Assembly (NCBI GenBank): GCA_045580305.1 | Contig: JAZNNQ010000036.1 | Span: 24,580-88,579, forward strand | Source of the DNA: RGIG7332 sp045580305 | Lineage (GTDB): Bacteria > Bacillota > Clostridia > Oscillospirales > JAAYXM01 | Length of the DNA: 64,000 nt | Direction of reading: 5' to 3' | Shown: positions 33,964-42,338 of the stretch, piece by piece | Layout of the letters: every line of letters begins with the position of its first letter | Position numbering within the stretch: the first letter of the stretch is position 1 | Notes under the pieces: model-generated | Told to the model about the DNA's origin: nothing | The model's database searches: none | The model's input: only the letters and a program-made list of their open reading frames with translations | Translations under genes and position numbers: made by a program

Positions 33964-35097
33964 ATGGCTATTTTTGATGTAATCAAATACGAGGGCGATA
34001 ATGATGTCTTGGTGTGGAAAGCCCCCCAGGAAGATTTCAATACCAAAACCCAGCTTATCGTACACGAATCTCAGGAAGCGATCTTCTTTAAAGACGGCCA
34101 GGCTCTTGACTTATTTGGCCCGGGCCGCCACACATTAAATACTCAGAGCATTCCCCTTTTAAGCAAGCTTATCAACCTGCCCTTTGGCGGTGAAAGCCCA
34201 TTCCACAGTGAGGTCTACTTTATTAATAAGACCCACTCTATGGACATTCGTTGGGGCACCAGCAACCACATTCCGATTCAGGATCCGGTATATGGTGTAA
34301 TTTTGCCCATCGGTGCTAATGGTCAGTTTGCTGTTCAGGTTGAGGACAGCCGCAAACTTTTAATAAAGCTTGTTGGCACAATTCCCGAGTTTACTCAGGT
34401 AGAGCTTGTTAAGTACTTCCGCGGTCTTCTTATGACCAACATCAAGGATTTCATCGCTAAGAAGATGACTCACGATAAGCTCACATTCCTTGAGATTCAC
34501 GCTAATCTTAAGGCTCTTTCCGAAGGTATTGGTGCTGATCTTCAGGCCGTATTTGCGGATTATGGTATCAAGCTTGTTAACTTCTTTGTTTCCTCTGTTA
34601 TCGTTCCCGAGGACGACCCCTCATACAAGCAGCTTCGTGACGCTCTTGCTCGCAAGGCTGAGATGGGCGTTTTAGGCTATACATACCAGCAGCAGAGAAC
34701 CTTCGATGTGCTTGAAGGCGCTGCTAAAAACGAAGGTGGCGGTTCTCAGGTTATGGGCGCAGGCCTTGGTCTTGGTATGGGCGTTAACTTAGGTAACATT
34801 ATGGGCCAGGCAATGGGTCAGAACATTAATACCGGTGATGCTCCTGCCGCAACCGTTCCTTGTGTCCGTTGCGGTGCACAGCTTAAGTCCGGCGCTCGCT
34901 TCTGTCATGAATGCGGTGCCGAGCAGGTTGCTCCCGCTCCCGCTACCGTTGTATGTCCCTCCTGCAAGGCGAATGTTCCCGCCGGCAAGTTCTGCGTAGC
35001 TTGCGGTGCGGCGTTAAGCAGAAACTGTCCCGACTGCGGTACCGCTGTTCCCAGCGGAAACTTCTGCCCGAATTGCGGCAAGAAATTGGGGGTATAG
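33964..35097 (+). CDS. SPFH/band 7 protein with C-terminal zinc ribbons (YdjI-like)
   Basis: A 377-residue protein. Residues about 20-240 match the SPFH domain of YdjI or virion-core-like proteins (VYFINKTHSMDIRWGTSN, PIQDPVYG). A helix and a Gly/Met-rich linker (GAGLGLGMGVNLGNIMGQA) follow. The C-terminus has three zinc ribbons: CVRCG/CHECG, CPSC/CVACG and CPDCG/CPNCG. SPFH proteins assemble at membranes and organise microdomains; YdjI in Bacillus works with PspA/YdjF-type envelope stress proteins, which is known of relatives, not shown here. Ribosome binding site TAGGAGGT. Confidence 0.9.
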   Translation: MAIFDVIKYEGDNDVLVWKAPQEDFNTKTQLIVHESQEAIFFKDGQALDLFGPGRHTLNTQSIPLLSKLINLPFGGESPFHSEVYFINKTHSMDIRWGTSNHIPIQDPVYGVILPIGANGQFAVQVEDSRKLLIKLVGTIPEFTQVELVKYFRGLLMTNIKDFIAKKMTHDKLTFLEIHANLKALSEGIGADLQAVFADYGIKLVNFFVSSVIVPEDDPSYKQLRDALARKAEMGVLGYTYQQQRTFDVLEGAAKNEGGGSQVMGAGLGLGMGVNLGNIMGQAMGQNINTGDAPAATVPCVRCGAQLKSGARFCHECGAEQVAPAPATVVCPSCKANVPAGKFCVACGAALSRNCPDCGTAVPSGNFCPNCGKKLGV

Positions 35098-35100
35098 AAA

Positions 35101-35805
35101 ATGAATAAAGGTTCAAAATATCTTTTACTTTCCTGTATTGTGGCCTTCGTTGCCGCATCTGCAATTGCTTTCATCTTAGTTGAAGAGAAAAATGCTCAGT
35201 TCTGGATATCATATGTAATGGGAACTCTGGCTTTGGGCGCTGTGTTTGCAGGTGGTTTCTTCACCTCCAAGGATACAGACACCCCCTCCTCTTACAGCTT
35301 TACAGCTATTTCCGGTGCATATCTTGTTGCTGTAGTTCTTGCAATTATCATCGGTCATGCACTTAGCTTCTCCGTTGGTCTTTATATTGCGGTGCATATC
35401 GCGCTCCTCGCAATTTTTGTAATCGTCGGTATCGCTACACACGGTGGCGACTCATACATTAAAAATCAGGGCGCTGAGACCCGCCGTCAGGTTATCAAGG
35501 CTAAGATGGATACCGAGCGTGTAGTTGCTTTAGTTTCCGCTATTTCCGACTTACCAGCCGATGTTCAAACTGACGCTAAGACTGCACTTTCTGAAGTTGA
35601 GGATAAACTCCGTTATTCCGACCCGATGCAGAGCGAAGAGACTATGCAGCAGGCGCTCGAGGTTGAAACCGCACTTGATACTCTTGAATTTGCATTCGAT
35701 GAATTATCTGCCGGCAGAGGCAGCATTGCTGAGCTTCAGCAGGCGGCTAAGATTGCTATCAGAAAGATCGACGCTTATAATCGCGCAAAAATGATAAGTA
35801 AATAA
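35101..35805 (+). CDS. small membrane protein with C-terminal helical tail
   Basis: A 234-residue protein with about four membrane segments in the first 120 residues, then an about 110-residue cytosolic helical tail (VIKAKMDTERVVALVSAISD...). It starts three bases after the SPFH stop, so the two are coupled. The tail resembles coiled-coil partners of membrane-stress proteins, but no family is recognised. Confidence 0.8.
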   Translation: MNKGSKYLLLSCIVAFVAASAIAFILVEEKNAQFWISYVMGTLALGAVFAGGFFTSKDTDTPSSYSFTAISGAYLVAVVLAIIIGHALSFSVGLYIAVHIALLAIFVIVGIATHGGDSYIKNQGAETRRQVIKAKMDTERVVALVSAISDLPADVQTDAKTALSEVEDKLRYSDPMQSEETMQQALEVETALDTLEFAFDELSAGRGSIAELQQAAKIAIRKIDAYNRAKMISK

Positions 35806-35808
35806 CCA

Positions 35809-35840
35809 AAAAGCAGGTGGTTTCGCCACCTGCTTTCTTA
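35809..35840 (+). terminator. Rho-independent terminator after the SPFH operon
   Basis: Stem AAAGCAGGTGG / CCACCTGCTTT with a five-base TTTCG loop, followed by a T-rich run. Confidence 0.9.
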
Positions 35841-35862
35841 TTTAATTTTTTTAAAAAAACTC

Positions 35863-35891
35863 TTGACAACAACAATAAAAGGCTGTAGAAT
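35863..35891 (+). promoter_or_regulatory. promoter of T-box unit 3
   Basis: TTGACA (35863-35868), 17 bases, TAGAAT (35886-35891). Confidence 0.8.
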
Positions 35892-35897
35892 ATGTAG

Positions 35898-36176
35898 TAA
35901 TTAAATGCGGTGAAGATATTAAGCTTCAGGATAAAACCTTTCTCAGAGAGTCGTCGGCTGCTGTAAGACGATAGAGGTTCCTAAGGCTGTCTCGTATCGG
36001 AGCAGAGCTTGTGAAAAGTTACAGTAATGAGCTACGGGGGTGCCCGTCACAGCACAGAGGCTTGCTTGAGCCTTGCAGAGAGGTCGTTATTCAACGGCAA
36101 CACGGGTGGTACCGTGGTCAATTTATGTAATTGATCATCCCGCGAAAGCTATATGCTTTTGCGGGATTTTTTATTT
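35898..36176 (+). ncRNA. T-box riboswitch leader 3 (upstream of the LeuA-like gene)
   Basis: CTCAGAGAGTCGTCGGCTGC opens the Stem I region, with a GTCGTC / GACGAT hairpin. The T-box motif GGGTGGTACCGTGG lies at 36104-36117. The terminator is ATCCCGCGAAAGC with GCTTTTGCGGGAT (about 36137-36166) and a T run. The specifier is not assigned. Confidence 0.92.
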
Positions 36177-36226
36177 TCCCACTTTGCTTAAATCAAGTGC
36201 AATCTATAAAGAGGAGTGTATCCACT

Positions 36227-37609
36227 ATGAAAAAAATCTTTATTGCAGACTACTCACTTAGAAAAATGGGCGAAGACAGAAACCCGCTTCTTTTCCGCGA
36301 AAAGAACGCTATTGCCGCAAGCATTGCAAATTATGGTGCTGATATTATTGAACTCGACGCGGTTAAAAAGGTAAAAGAAGACACTATTATTTACCAGACT
36401 ATTTCATCCAATATTAAGGGCGCTGCTCTCGCTCTGCCTGCAGGTACTACCACCGATGAAATCGATGTCGCGTGGGAATGCATCAAGGATGCAGAAAAGC
36501 CTATTCTTCAGATCATTCTCCCCGTATCCACCGTACAGATGGAGTACATCTACCACGCAAAGGATGCAAAAATGCTTCCGAAAATCGTTGAGCTTTGCAA
36601 ATATGCGGCAGGAAAGTGCAAGAATGTTGAGTTTGTTGCCCTTGACGCTACCCGTGCTGACCGTGATTTCTTAATCAAGGTCTGTGCCGAAGCAGCCGCT
36701 TCCGGTGCTACCGCAATTACTATTTGCGACGACGCGGGCACAATTATGCCAGAGGATATAGCTGACCTTATCAAGGCTGTTAAGTCCTGTTGTAAGGCTT
36801 CTGTTTTCGTTAAGTTAAACAACGGTGTTAATATGGCTACCGCTTGTGCGCTTGCCGCAATCTCTGCAGGTGCAGACGGCGTGAAGTGTGCAATTTCCGG
36901 CAGTGACACTATCGAAACCCACAAGTTCGCTCAAACCATTCGTATGCTGGGTGAAAAGTTGGGCATCTACACCGACCTTAAGGAAACCGAAATCGCCACC
37001 GATGTGTACAAGCTCAAGAAAGAAACCGACGCTACAAAGGCATCCGGTATCGCTACAAGTGACAGCGATATTATTTTAGATGCTACCAGCACTTTAACCG
37101 AGGTCGTTGATGCAGCAAAGAGCTTAGGCTATGACCTTTCCATTGAGGATAACGGCAAGATTTTTGAAGCGCTGAAGGTCGTATGTGAGAAAAAGAACTC
37201 TGTTGGCGCGAAAGAGCTTGAGGCGATTATAGCAAGTACTGCTATGCAGGTACCCTCAACATATCATCTTGATAATTTCGTCACTAACTGCGGAAACCAG
37301 ACTCTCTCCATGACACAGGTAGTCCTTTCTAAAGCAGGCGAGCCTCTTTACGGCGTTTCTACCGGTGACGGCCCGGTTGACTCTGCATTCAAGGCGATTG
37401 ACCAGGCTATCGGCTTCCACTATGACCTGGACGATTTCCAGATTCAGTCGGTTACTCAGGGCAAGGAAGCTCTCGGCTCTGCTGTTGTAAAGCTTTCCAA
37501 AAACGGTAAGATCTATTCGGGCACCGGTCTTTCTTCCGACATTGTAGGTGCAAGTATCAGAGCATATGTGAACGCTCTCAACAAAATTGTTTACGAGGAG
37601 ATGCAATAA
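36227..37609 (+). CDS. LeuA/HMGL-family protein with a degenerate catalytic site
   Basis: A 460-residue protein, start ATG 36227 after GAGGAG. It has the TIM-barrel HMGL-like fold (about 1-260) and a C-terminal LeuA-type dimer/regulatory domain (about 345-460: LDNFVTNCGNQTLSMTQVVL, GDGPVDSAFKAID). The family's first catalytic motif DxTLRDG is here DYSLRKM, keeping R12 but not the Asp. The metal-binding H-x-H(N) on the seventh strand is replaced by LNNGVNMATACALAA. It may therefore not make isopropylmalate in the usual way, or may bind a different substrate. It sits under a T-box and just before a CoA-ligase fusion. Confidence 0.9.
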   Translation: MKKIFIADYSLRKMGEDRNPLLFREKNAIAASIANYGADIIELDAVKKVKEDTIIYQTISSNIKGAALALPAGTTTDEIDVAWECIKDAEKPILQIILPVSTVQMEYIYHAKDAKMLPKIVELCKYAAGKCKNVEFVALDATRADRDFLIKVCAEAAASGATAITICDDAGTIMPEDIADLIKAVKSCCKASVFVKLNNGVNMATACALAAISAGADGVKCAISGSDTIETHKFAQTIRMLGEKLGIYTDLKETEIATDVYKLKKETDATKASGIATSDSDIILDATSTLTEVVDAAKSLGYDLSIEDNGKIFEALKVVCEKKNSVGAKELEAIIASTAMQVPSTYHLDNFVTNCGNQTLSMTQVVLSKAGEPLYGVSTGDGPVDSAFKAIDQAIGFHYDLDDFQIQSVTQGKEALGSAVVKLSKNGKIYSGTGLSSDIVGASIRAYVNALNKIVYEEMQ

Positions 37610-40069
37610 ATGAAAAAAGTTTTTTCCACCCGTTATGTAGACAGAAAATCCTTTTTGGATATCTGTTGCATAGCGCACGATTACGGCTTCTCCGGTTTCG
37701 AGATTTATGACGCTGAAAACGAGCGTCGTATCCATCGCGACAGTATTTTACGAGGCGATAATTTATCCGACGCAAGAAGAAAACTTAACAATCGCTCTCT
37801 TAACATTTCCGCACTCACCTATCCCATTGCGATTGACTCTAAAAATGCAAGCGAAACCGCTATTCTTCAGTATGTTGATATGGCGGCAATCGCCGGTATA
37901 TCAACTGTTATTGTTAAATTCAATGATGTGGCAAACCTTGATGCGGTAAAGGAAAAACTCTCTCCCGCTATAAAGAAGGCCGAGGCACACCAGATCGACA
38001 TTCTTATTGAAACCGTCGGCCCCTTCGCATCTACAAAGGAGCTTGCGGGCATAATCACAAGCTTCAGAAGCCGCGCTGTCGGTGCCGCATGGAATATCCG
38101 CGAGACCTACTTTAATGGTAACGAGAGTGCTGAGGACACCATTGTTAACTTAGGCGCGTATATCGGCTATGTTTACATCGGCGACCGCAAGGACGGTGTA
38201 AATGTTATGATCGGCGAAGGTGAGCTTCCGGTCGAGGATTTTATCAACGCCCTTTCCTCACTTAACTACGAAGGTTATGTTTGCGCGGACTGGAACGATG
38301 AGATTGTTGATGCTGACATCGTTTTAACCCATTTCGCAAACTATATGTCAAAATTCCAGAAGACCAAGGCGGCTGAGCGCAAGTTGCAGTATAACCGTGA
38401 TCGTAGCGGTACATTCCTCTGGAAAAAGTACGACACGGTTGACCTTACCTTCTCTCAGGTGCTGGATGCAATTGCCGATACTTATCCGGATCAGTATGCA
38501 TTCAAATATACTACACTTGACTATATCCGTACCTATTCACAGTTCAGACGCGATGTCGACGATACCGCGGCAGCACTTATATCACTCGGTGTAAAGCCGG
38601 GACACCATGTTGCACTTTGGGCCACCAATGTGCCCCAGTGGTATATCACCTTCTGGGCTACTGTAAAGATCGGCGCGGTTCTGGTAACCGTTAACACCGC
38701 ATATAAGATCCACGAGATTGAGTACCTTTTAAAGCAGTCCGACTCTCATACACTGGTTATGATTGAAAGTTCCAAGGATGCAAACTATAAGAAAATTATG
38801 GAAGAGCTTTGCCCCGAGCTAAAAAACACAACTCCCGGCGAGCCGCTCTATTCCGAGCGTCTGCCCTTCCTTCGCAATGTTGTTACCGTCGGCTTTAATA
38901 TGGACGGCTGTCTTACCTGGGAGGAAATGATCGACCGCAAGGATATGGTTCCCTACGAAGAGGTTTGCCGTCGTGCATCCCTTGTTAAGCCCGACGATGT
39001 TTGTAATATGCAGTACACCTCAGGTACAACCGGCTTCCCTAAGGGTGTTATGCTTACACACAGAAATATTGTCAATAACGGTAAGGTTATCGGCGACAGA
39101 ATGGATCTTTCCACCGCTGACCGTATGATGATTCAGGTTCCTATGTTCCATTGCTTCGGTATGGTACTTTCTATGACCTCATCTATGACTCACGGCACTA
39201 CTATGTCTCCTATCCCCTATTTCTCACCGAAAAGCTCGCTTGCCTGCGTAAATGCTGAAAAGATCACCTGCTTTAACGGCGTTCCCACAATGTTTATCGC
39301 GATGTTTGGTCACGAGGACTTTGCGAAGACCGACTTTTCACATATGCGAACCGGTATTATGGCAGGTGCTAACTGCCCGCCCGAGCTTATGAGAAAAGCT
39401 GCTGATGAAATGAATATGCGCGAGATTATAAGCGTTTACGGTCAGACCGAGGCTTCCCCCGGCTGTACAATGGGCGAAGTAAATGAGGATATCGACCACC
39501 GTGTTGAAACCGTTGGTACAGCGTTCCCGGGTGTTGAGTGTAAGATCATTGATCCGGAGACCGGTCTTGATTTACCCGACGGCGAAAACGGTGAGTTTGT
39601 TGCCCGCGGCTTTAACATTATGAAGGGCTACTATAAGATGCCCCGCGCTACAGCCGAAGCAATTGATGCTGACGGTTGGCTCCATTCCGGTGATATTTGC
39701 TGTCGTACACCCGACGGCTATTATAAGGTTACCGGCCGATTAAAAGATATGATTATCCGCGGCGGCGAGAATATTTATCCCCGCGAGATTGAGGAATTCT
39801 ATCTGGAGAACCCCAAGGTCCGCGATGTTCAGGTTATCGGCGTTCCCGATGAGCGCTACGGTGAAGAAGCTTGCGCTTGGATAATCTTAAATGAGGGTGA
39901 ACAGGCTGATGAGGAATATATGCGCGAATACGGCAATGCTCATATTGCGCGCCATAAAGTGCCACGCTACTTCCTCTTTGTAGATGCACTTCCCATGAAC
40001 GCGGCAGGTAAAATCCTCAAATACAAGATGCGCGAGCAGTCTATTGAAATTTTAGGTCTTAAAAAGTAA
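37610..40069 (+). CDS. TIM-barrel (AP-endonuclease-2/sugar isomerase type)-acyl-CoA ligase fusion
   Basis: An 819-residue fusion. Residues about 1-260 are a xylose-isomerase-like/AP-endonuclease-2 TIM barrel (DICCIAHDYGFSGFEIYD, ILIETVGPF, YVCADWNDE). The rest is a fatty-acyl/AMP-dependent ligase: YTSGTTGFPKGVMLTH, YGQTEASPG, GWLHSGDI, GRLKDMIIRGGENIYPREIE and the catalytic Lys near AAGKILKYK. The ATG follows the previous stop directly, so the two genes are coupled. A sugar-isomerase-like barrel joined to an acyl-CoA ligase is unusual and suggests that activation is joined to isomerisation or hydrolysis of a related substrate. Substrates are unknown. Confidence 0.93.
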   Translation: MKKVFSTRYVDRKSFLDICCIAHDYGFSGFEIYDAENERRIHRDSILRGDNLSDARRKLNNRSLNISALTYPIAIDSKNASETAILQYVDMAAIAGISTVIVKFNDVANLDAVKEKLSPAIKKAEAHQIDILIETVGPFASTKELAGIITSFRSRAVGAAWNIRETYFNGNESAEDTIVNLGAYIGYVYIGDRKDGVNVMIGEGELPVEDFINALSSLNYEGYVCADWNDEIVDADIVLTHFANYMSKFQKTKAAERKLQYNRDRSGTFLWKKYDTVDLTFSQVLDAIADTYPDQYAFKYTTLDYIRTYSQFRRDVDDTAAALISLGVKPGHHVALWATNVPQWYITFWATVKIGAVLVTVNTAYKIHEIEYLLKQSDSHTLVMIESSKDANYKKIMEELCPELKNTTPGEPLYSERLPFLRNVVTVGFNMDGCLTWEEMIDRKDMVPYEEVCRRASLVKPDDVCNMQYTSGTTGFPKGVMLTHRNIVNNGKVIGDRMDLSTADRMMIQVPMFHCFGMVLSMTSSMTHGTTMSPIPYFSPKSSLACVNAEKITCFNGVPTMFIAMFGHEDFAKTDFSHMRTGIMAGANCPPELMRKAADEMNMREIISVYGQTEASPGCTMGEVNEDIDHRVETVGTAFPGVECKIIDPETGLDLPDGENGEFVARGFNIMKGYYKMPRATAEAIDADGWLHSGDICCRTPDGYYKVTGRLKDMIIRGGENIYPREIEEFYLENPKVRDVQVIGVPDERYGEEACAWIILNEGEQADEEYMREYGNAHIARHKVPRYFLFVDALPMNAAGKILKYKMREQSIEILGLKK

Positions 40070-40075
40070 TTCAAA

Positions 40076-40109
40076 AAGAAGTTAAACCGCAAAAGCGGTT
40101 TAACTTCTT
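40076..40109 (+). terminator. hairpin after the TIM-barrel-ligase gene
   Basis: Stem AAGAAGTTAAACCGC / GCGGTTTAACTTCTT with an AAAA loop. The run after it is TTCTTGC rather than a T tract, so it may be only a weak terminator. galK starts 19 bases later. Confidence 0.7.
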
Positions 40110-40127
40110 GCATCATAAGGTGATTTT

Positions 40128-41372
40128 ATGAAAATACTCGAAAAAGATTTGGAAATGCTATACGGCAAGGAGGCTGTTGATTTCCAAAAAATTCGATACA
40201 AAAATGCAATAAAAGAATTTTCCGCCATATATCCCAACCACAACGAGTTGCGGCTCTTCTCTGCCTCCGGCAGAACCGAAATCGGCGGAAATCATACCGA
40301 CCATCAGCACGGTTGTGTGCTGGCGGCGGCGATAAATCTGGATATTGCGGCCGTTGTATCACTTAATAGTAGTGATATAATTCGCATAAAAAGCGAAGGA
40401 TATCCTGCATTTTCCGTCTCGCTAAATGATTTATCGGTAAATGATAGCGACTCAAGCACCGCAGCTATCGTCCGCGGTGTTGCCTTTAAATTTGCCGAGA
40501 TGGGCGTTAAGCTCTCGGGCTTTGATATGTACTGCACATCAGATATCCCAAGCGGTGGCGGTGTATCCTCATCTGCGGCTTTTGAAACACTTATCGGAAC
40601 GATTTTTGATGTTTGCTTTAACGCCGGTGGTGCCGGTGCTGTGGAAATTGCAAAAATCGGCCAGTTTGCGGAAAATGTGTATTTCGGCAAAAACAGCGGC
40701 CTTATGGATCAGATGGCATCTTCTGTCGGTGGCTTGGTTTCTATCGATTTTTATGACGAAAACAATCCGAAAATAAGTAAATATGACTTTGATTTTGAAA
40801 AAGCAGGCTATGCGCTGTGCCTTACAGATACAAAGGGCAGCCACGCGGATTTGACCCCCGATTATGATGCTATCCGCGCGGAGATGGAGCAAATTGCAAG
40901 TTATTTTGAAGAGCCCTATCTCCGTTTAGTTGATGAAGCTGCTTTTTATAAGGAAATCCCCACACTGCGCGAAAAGTTTTCAGAGCGTGCCGTACTTCGC
41001 GCAATGCACTTTTTTGATGATAACCGCCGCGCTGTTAAAGAGGCAGATGCTCTTGAGAAGGGCGATATTGATGCTTTTTTAAGCCTTGTTTCCGATTCCG
41101 GCTATTCATCTCAAAATCTTTTGCAGAATATTTATTCCACCTCTAAACCCACTCGCCAGGAAGTATCCCTCGCTATTGAACTGAGTAAAAAGATCCTTAA
41201 CGGTCGCGGTGCTGTCCGTGTCCACGGTGGTGGCTTTGCAGGTACTGTTCAGGCTTTTGTACCGCTTGATCTGCTCGATGAATACGGAACTAAAATGGAC
41301 TTGCTTTTTGGAAAAGGCGCGTGTATGAAATTAAGAATTCGTCCCTTTGGCGGATATGAAATAAAGGGTTGA
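40128..41372 (+). CDS. galK: galactokinase GalK
   Basis: A 414-residue GHMP kinase phosphorylating galactose at C1 (Leloir pathway). SASGRTEIGGNHTDHQHG (about 46-62) is the galactokinase signature, SDIPSGGGVSSSAAFE the ATP-binding GHMP motif, and VHGGGFAGTVQAF the third motif. Its neighbours downstream include a GH36-type alpha-galactosidase, consistent with use of alpha-galactosides, but galT and galE are not in this window. No separate promoter is obvious. Confidence 0.93.
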   Translation: MKILEKDLEMLYGKEAVDFQKIRYKNAIKEFSAIYPNHNELRLFSASGRTEIGGNHTDHQHGCVLAAAINLDIAAVVSLNSSDIIRIKSEGYPAFSVSLNDLSVNDSDSSTAAIVRGVAFKFAEMGVKLSGFDMYCTSDIPSGGGVSSSAAFETLIGTIFDVCFNAGGAGAVEIAKIGQFAENVYFGKNSGLMDQMASSVGGLVSIDFYDENNPKISKYDFDFEKAGYALCLTDTKGSHADLTPDYDAIRAEMEQIASYFEEPYLRLVDEAAFYKEIPTLREKFSERAVLRAMHFFDDNRRAVKEADALEKGDIDAFLSLVSDSGYSSQNLLQNIYSTSKPTRQEVSLAIELSKKILNGRGAVRVHGGGFAGTVQAFVPLDLLDEYGTKMDLLFGKGACMKLRIRPFGGYEIKG

Positions 41373-41402
41373 TGTTTAATCATCAACCCTTTATTTTTTT
41401 AA
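41360..41402. terminator. terminator shared by galK and the AraC gene
   Basis: Stem AAATAAAGGGTTGATG / CATCAACCCTTTATTT with a six-base loop and a T run on the plus strand. It overlaps the end of the convergent AraC-type gene region. Confidence 0.9.
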
Positions 41403-42222
41403 TATATTGCATTGGCGTAATTCCCATTTGCGCTTTAAAAAGCCGCGAGAAAACCTGTGGCTCATATCCGATGGATGCACCTACACTTGCAACTGTGGAG
41501 TTGGGATTTGCGAAAAACTGGCAAGCCTTGTTCATTTTATAATCCATAAGATACTGGTGTGGTGTCTGCTTCATATGTTCCTTGAATATGGTGGAGAAAT
41601 ATGTTCGATTAAGGCCTACATAATCGGCAATTTCATCCACCGTTATTGACCTGTTATAGTTATATTCGATAAATCGCAGGGCACGATTGATGTATTCAGA
41701 CTGCTTCTGGCGCGGCGTTTGTTTTGTATCATATTCACGGCACAAACTGAGCAAAAGTTTGAATAGTCTGTTTGCGCAGATATTTCTGTTGAATTCGTCA
41801 AATTCCCCCTGTGGCTTAAGCTCTTCTATTATGTGATGAATCTCATCTAAAGCCTTTGAGCAGTTGTCCCAGGGGAATATGGGGTGCTCCTCATTAATCC
41901 CCATTAAATCCAGAAAATATCTTACTCGAGTACCGGTAATACACACCCAGGATTTTCCCCATGGCACATTTTCATCTGTCATAAGGGACACGACCGCACC
42001 CGGGAAGGTGAAAAATCCTTGTCCTGCGGAAATATCGAAGGAATTGTTATTTATAACAACCTTACCCTTACCCGTGTGGCAATATTCAAAAATATAGCAA
42101 TCCCGTATTATGGGTCCGGAAACATATCCCGGCGGCAACGGTTCTTCGGTGCCTGCGTAGAAAGCGATCAAATCAGATATTCTCTCAGGCTTTTCCGCAT
42201 AATTTACATATTTAATTGCCAT
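41383..42222 (-). CDS. AraC-family transcriptional regulator
   Basis: A 279-residue regulator with an N-terminal cupin-like ligand domain (GKVVINNNSFDISAGQGFFT) and a C-terminal AraC HTH pair (VDEIADYVGLNRTYFSTIFK; ASIGYEPQVFSRLFKAQM). The ATG at 42222 follows GAGGTGAG. It is divergent from the GH3 hydrolase gene with overlapping promoters and likely regulates sugar-use genes on one or both sides. The ligand is unknown. Confidence 0.92.
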   Translation of the reverse strand: MAIKYVNYAEKPERISDLIAFYAGTEEPLPPGYVSGPIIRDCYIFEYCHTGKGKVVINNNSFDISAGQGFFTFPGAVVSLMTDENVPWGKSWVCITGTRVRYFLDLMGINEEHPIFPWDNCSKALDEIHHIIEELKPQGEFDEFNRNICANRLFKLLLSLCREYDTKQTPRQKQSEYINRALRFIEYNYNRSITVDEIADYVGLNRTYFSTIFKEHMKQTPHQYLMDYKMNKACQFFANPNSTVASVGASIGYEPQVFSRLFKAQMGITPMQYIKKIKG

Positions 42223-42260
42223 TCAATCTCACCTCAATAAAACAAACAAATTGCTAACTT

Positions 42261-42289
42261 ATTCTAACATTTTATTATTTACATTGCAA
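42261..42289 (-). promoter_or_regulatory. promoter of the AraC gene
   Basis: Minus-strand TTGCAA (42284-42289), 17 bases, TAGAAT (plus 42261-42266). It overlaps the divergent promoter at 42278-42305, so the two transcripts could compete or share an operator. Confidence 0.65.
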
Positions 42290-42305
42290 TATTTTGTAGT
42301 ATAAT
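42278..42305 (+). promoter_or_regulatory. promoter of the GH3 hydrolase gene
   Basis: TTTACA (42278-42283), 16 bases, TATAAT (42300-42305). Confidence 0.65.
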
Positions 42306-42338
42306 AAAGATAACGAAATGGTAAAGGATGATATTACT

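Noticed and set aside
36131..36226. 32-codon N-terminal extension of the LeuA-like gene
   Set aside because: It would lie in the T-box terminator; ATG 36227 has GAGGAG at proper spacing and starts the conserved fold.
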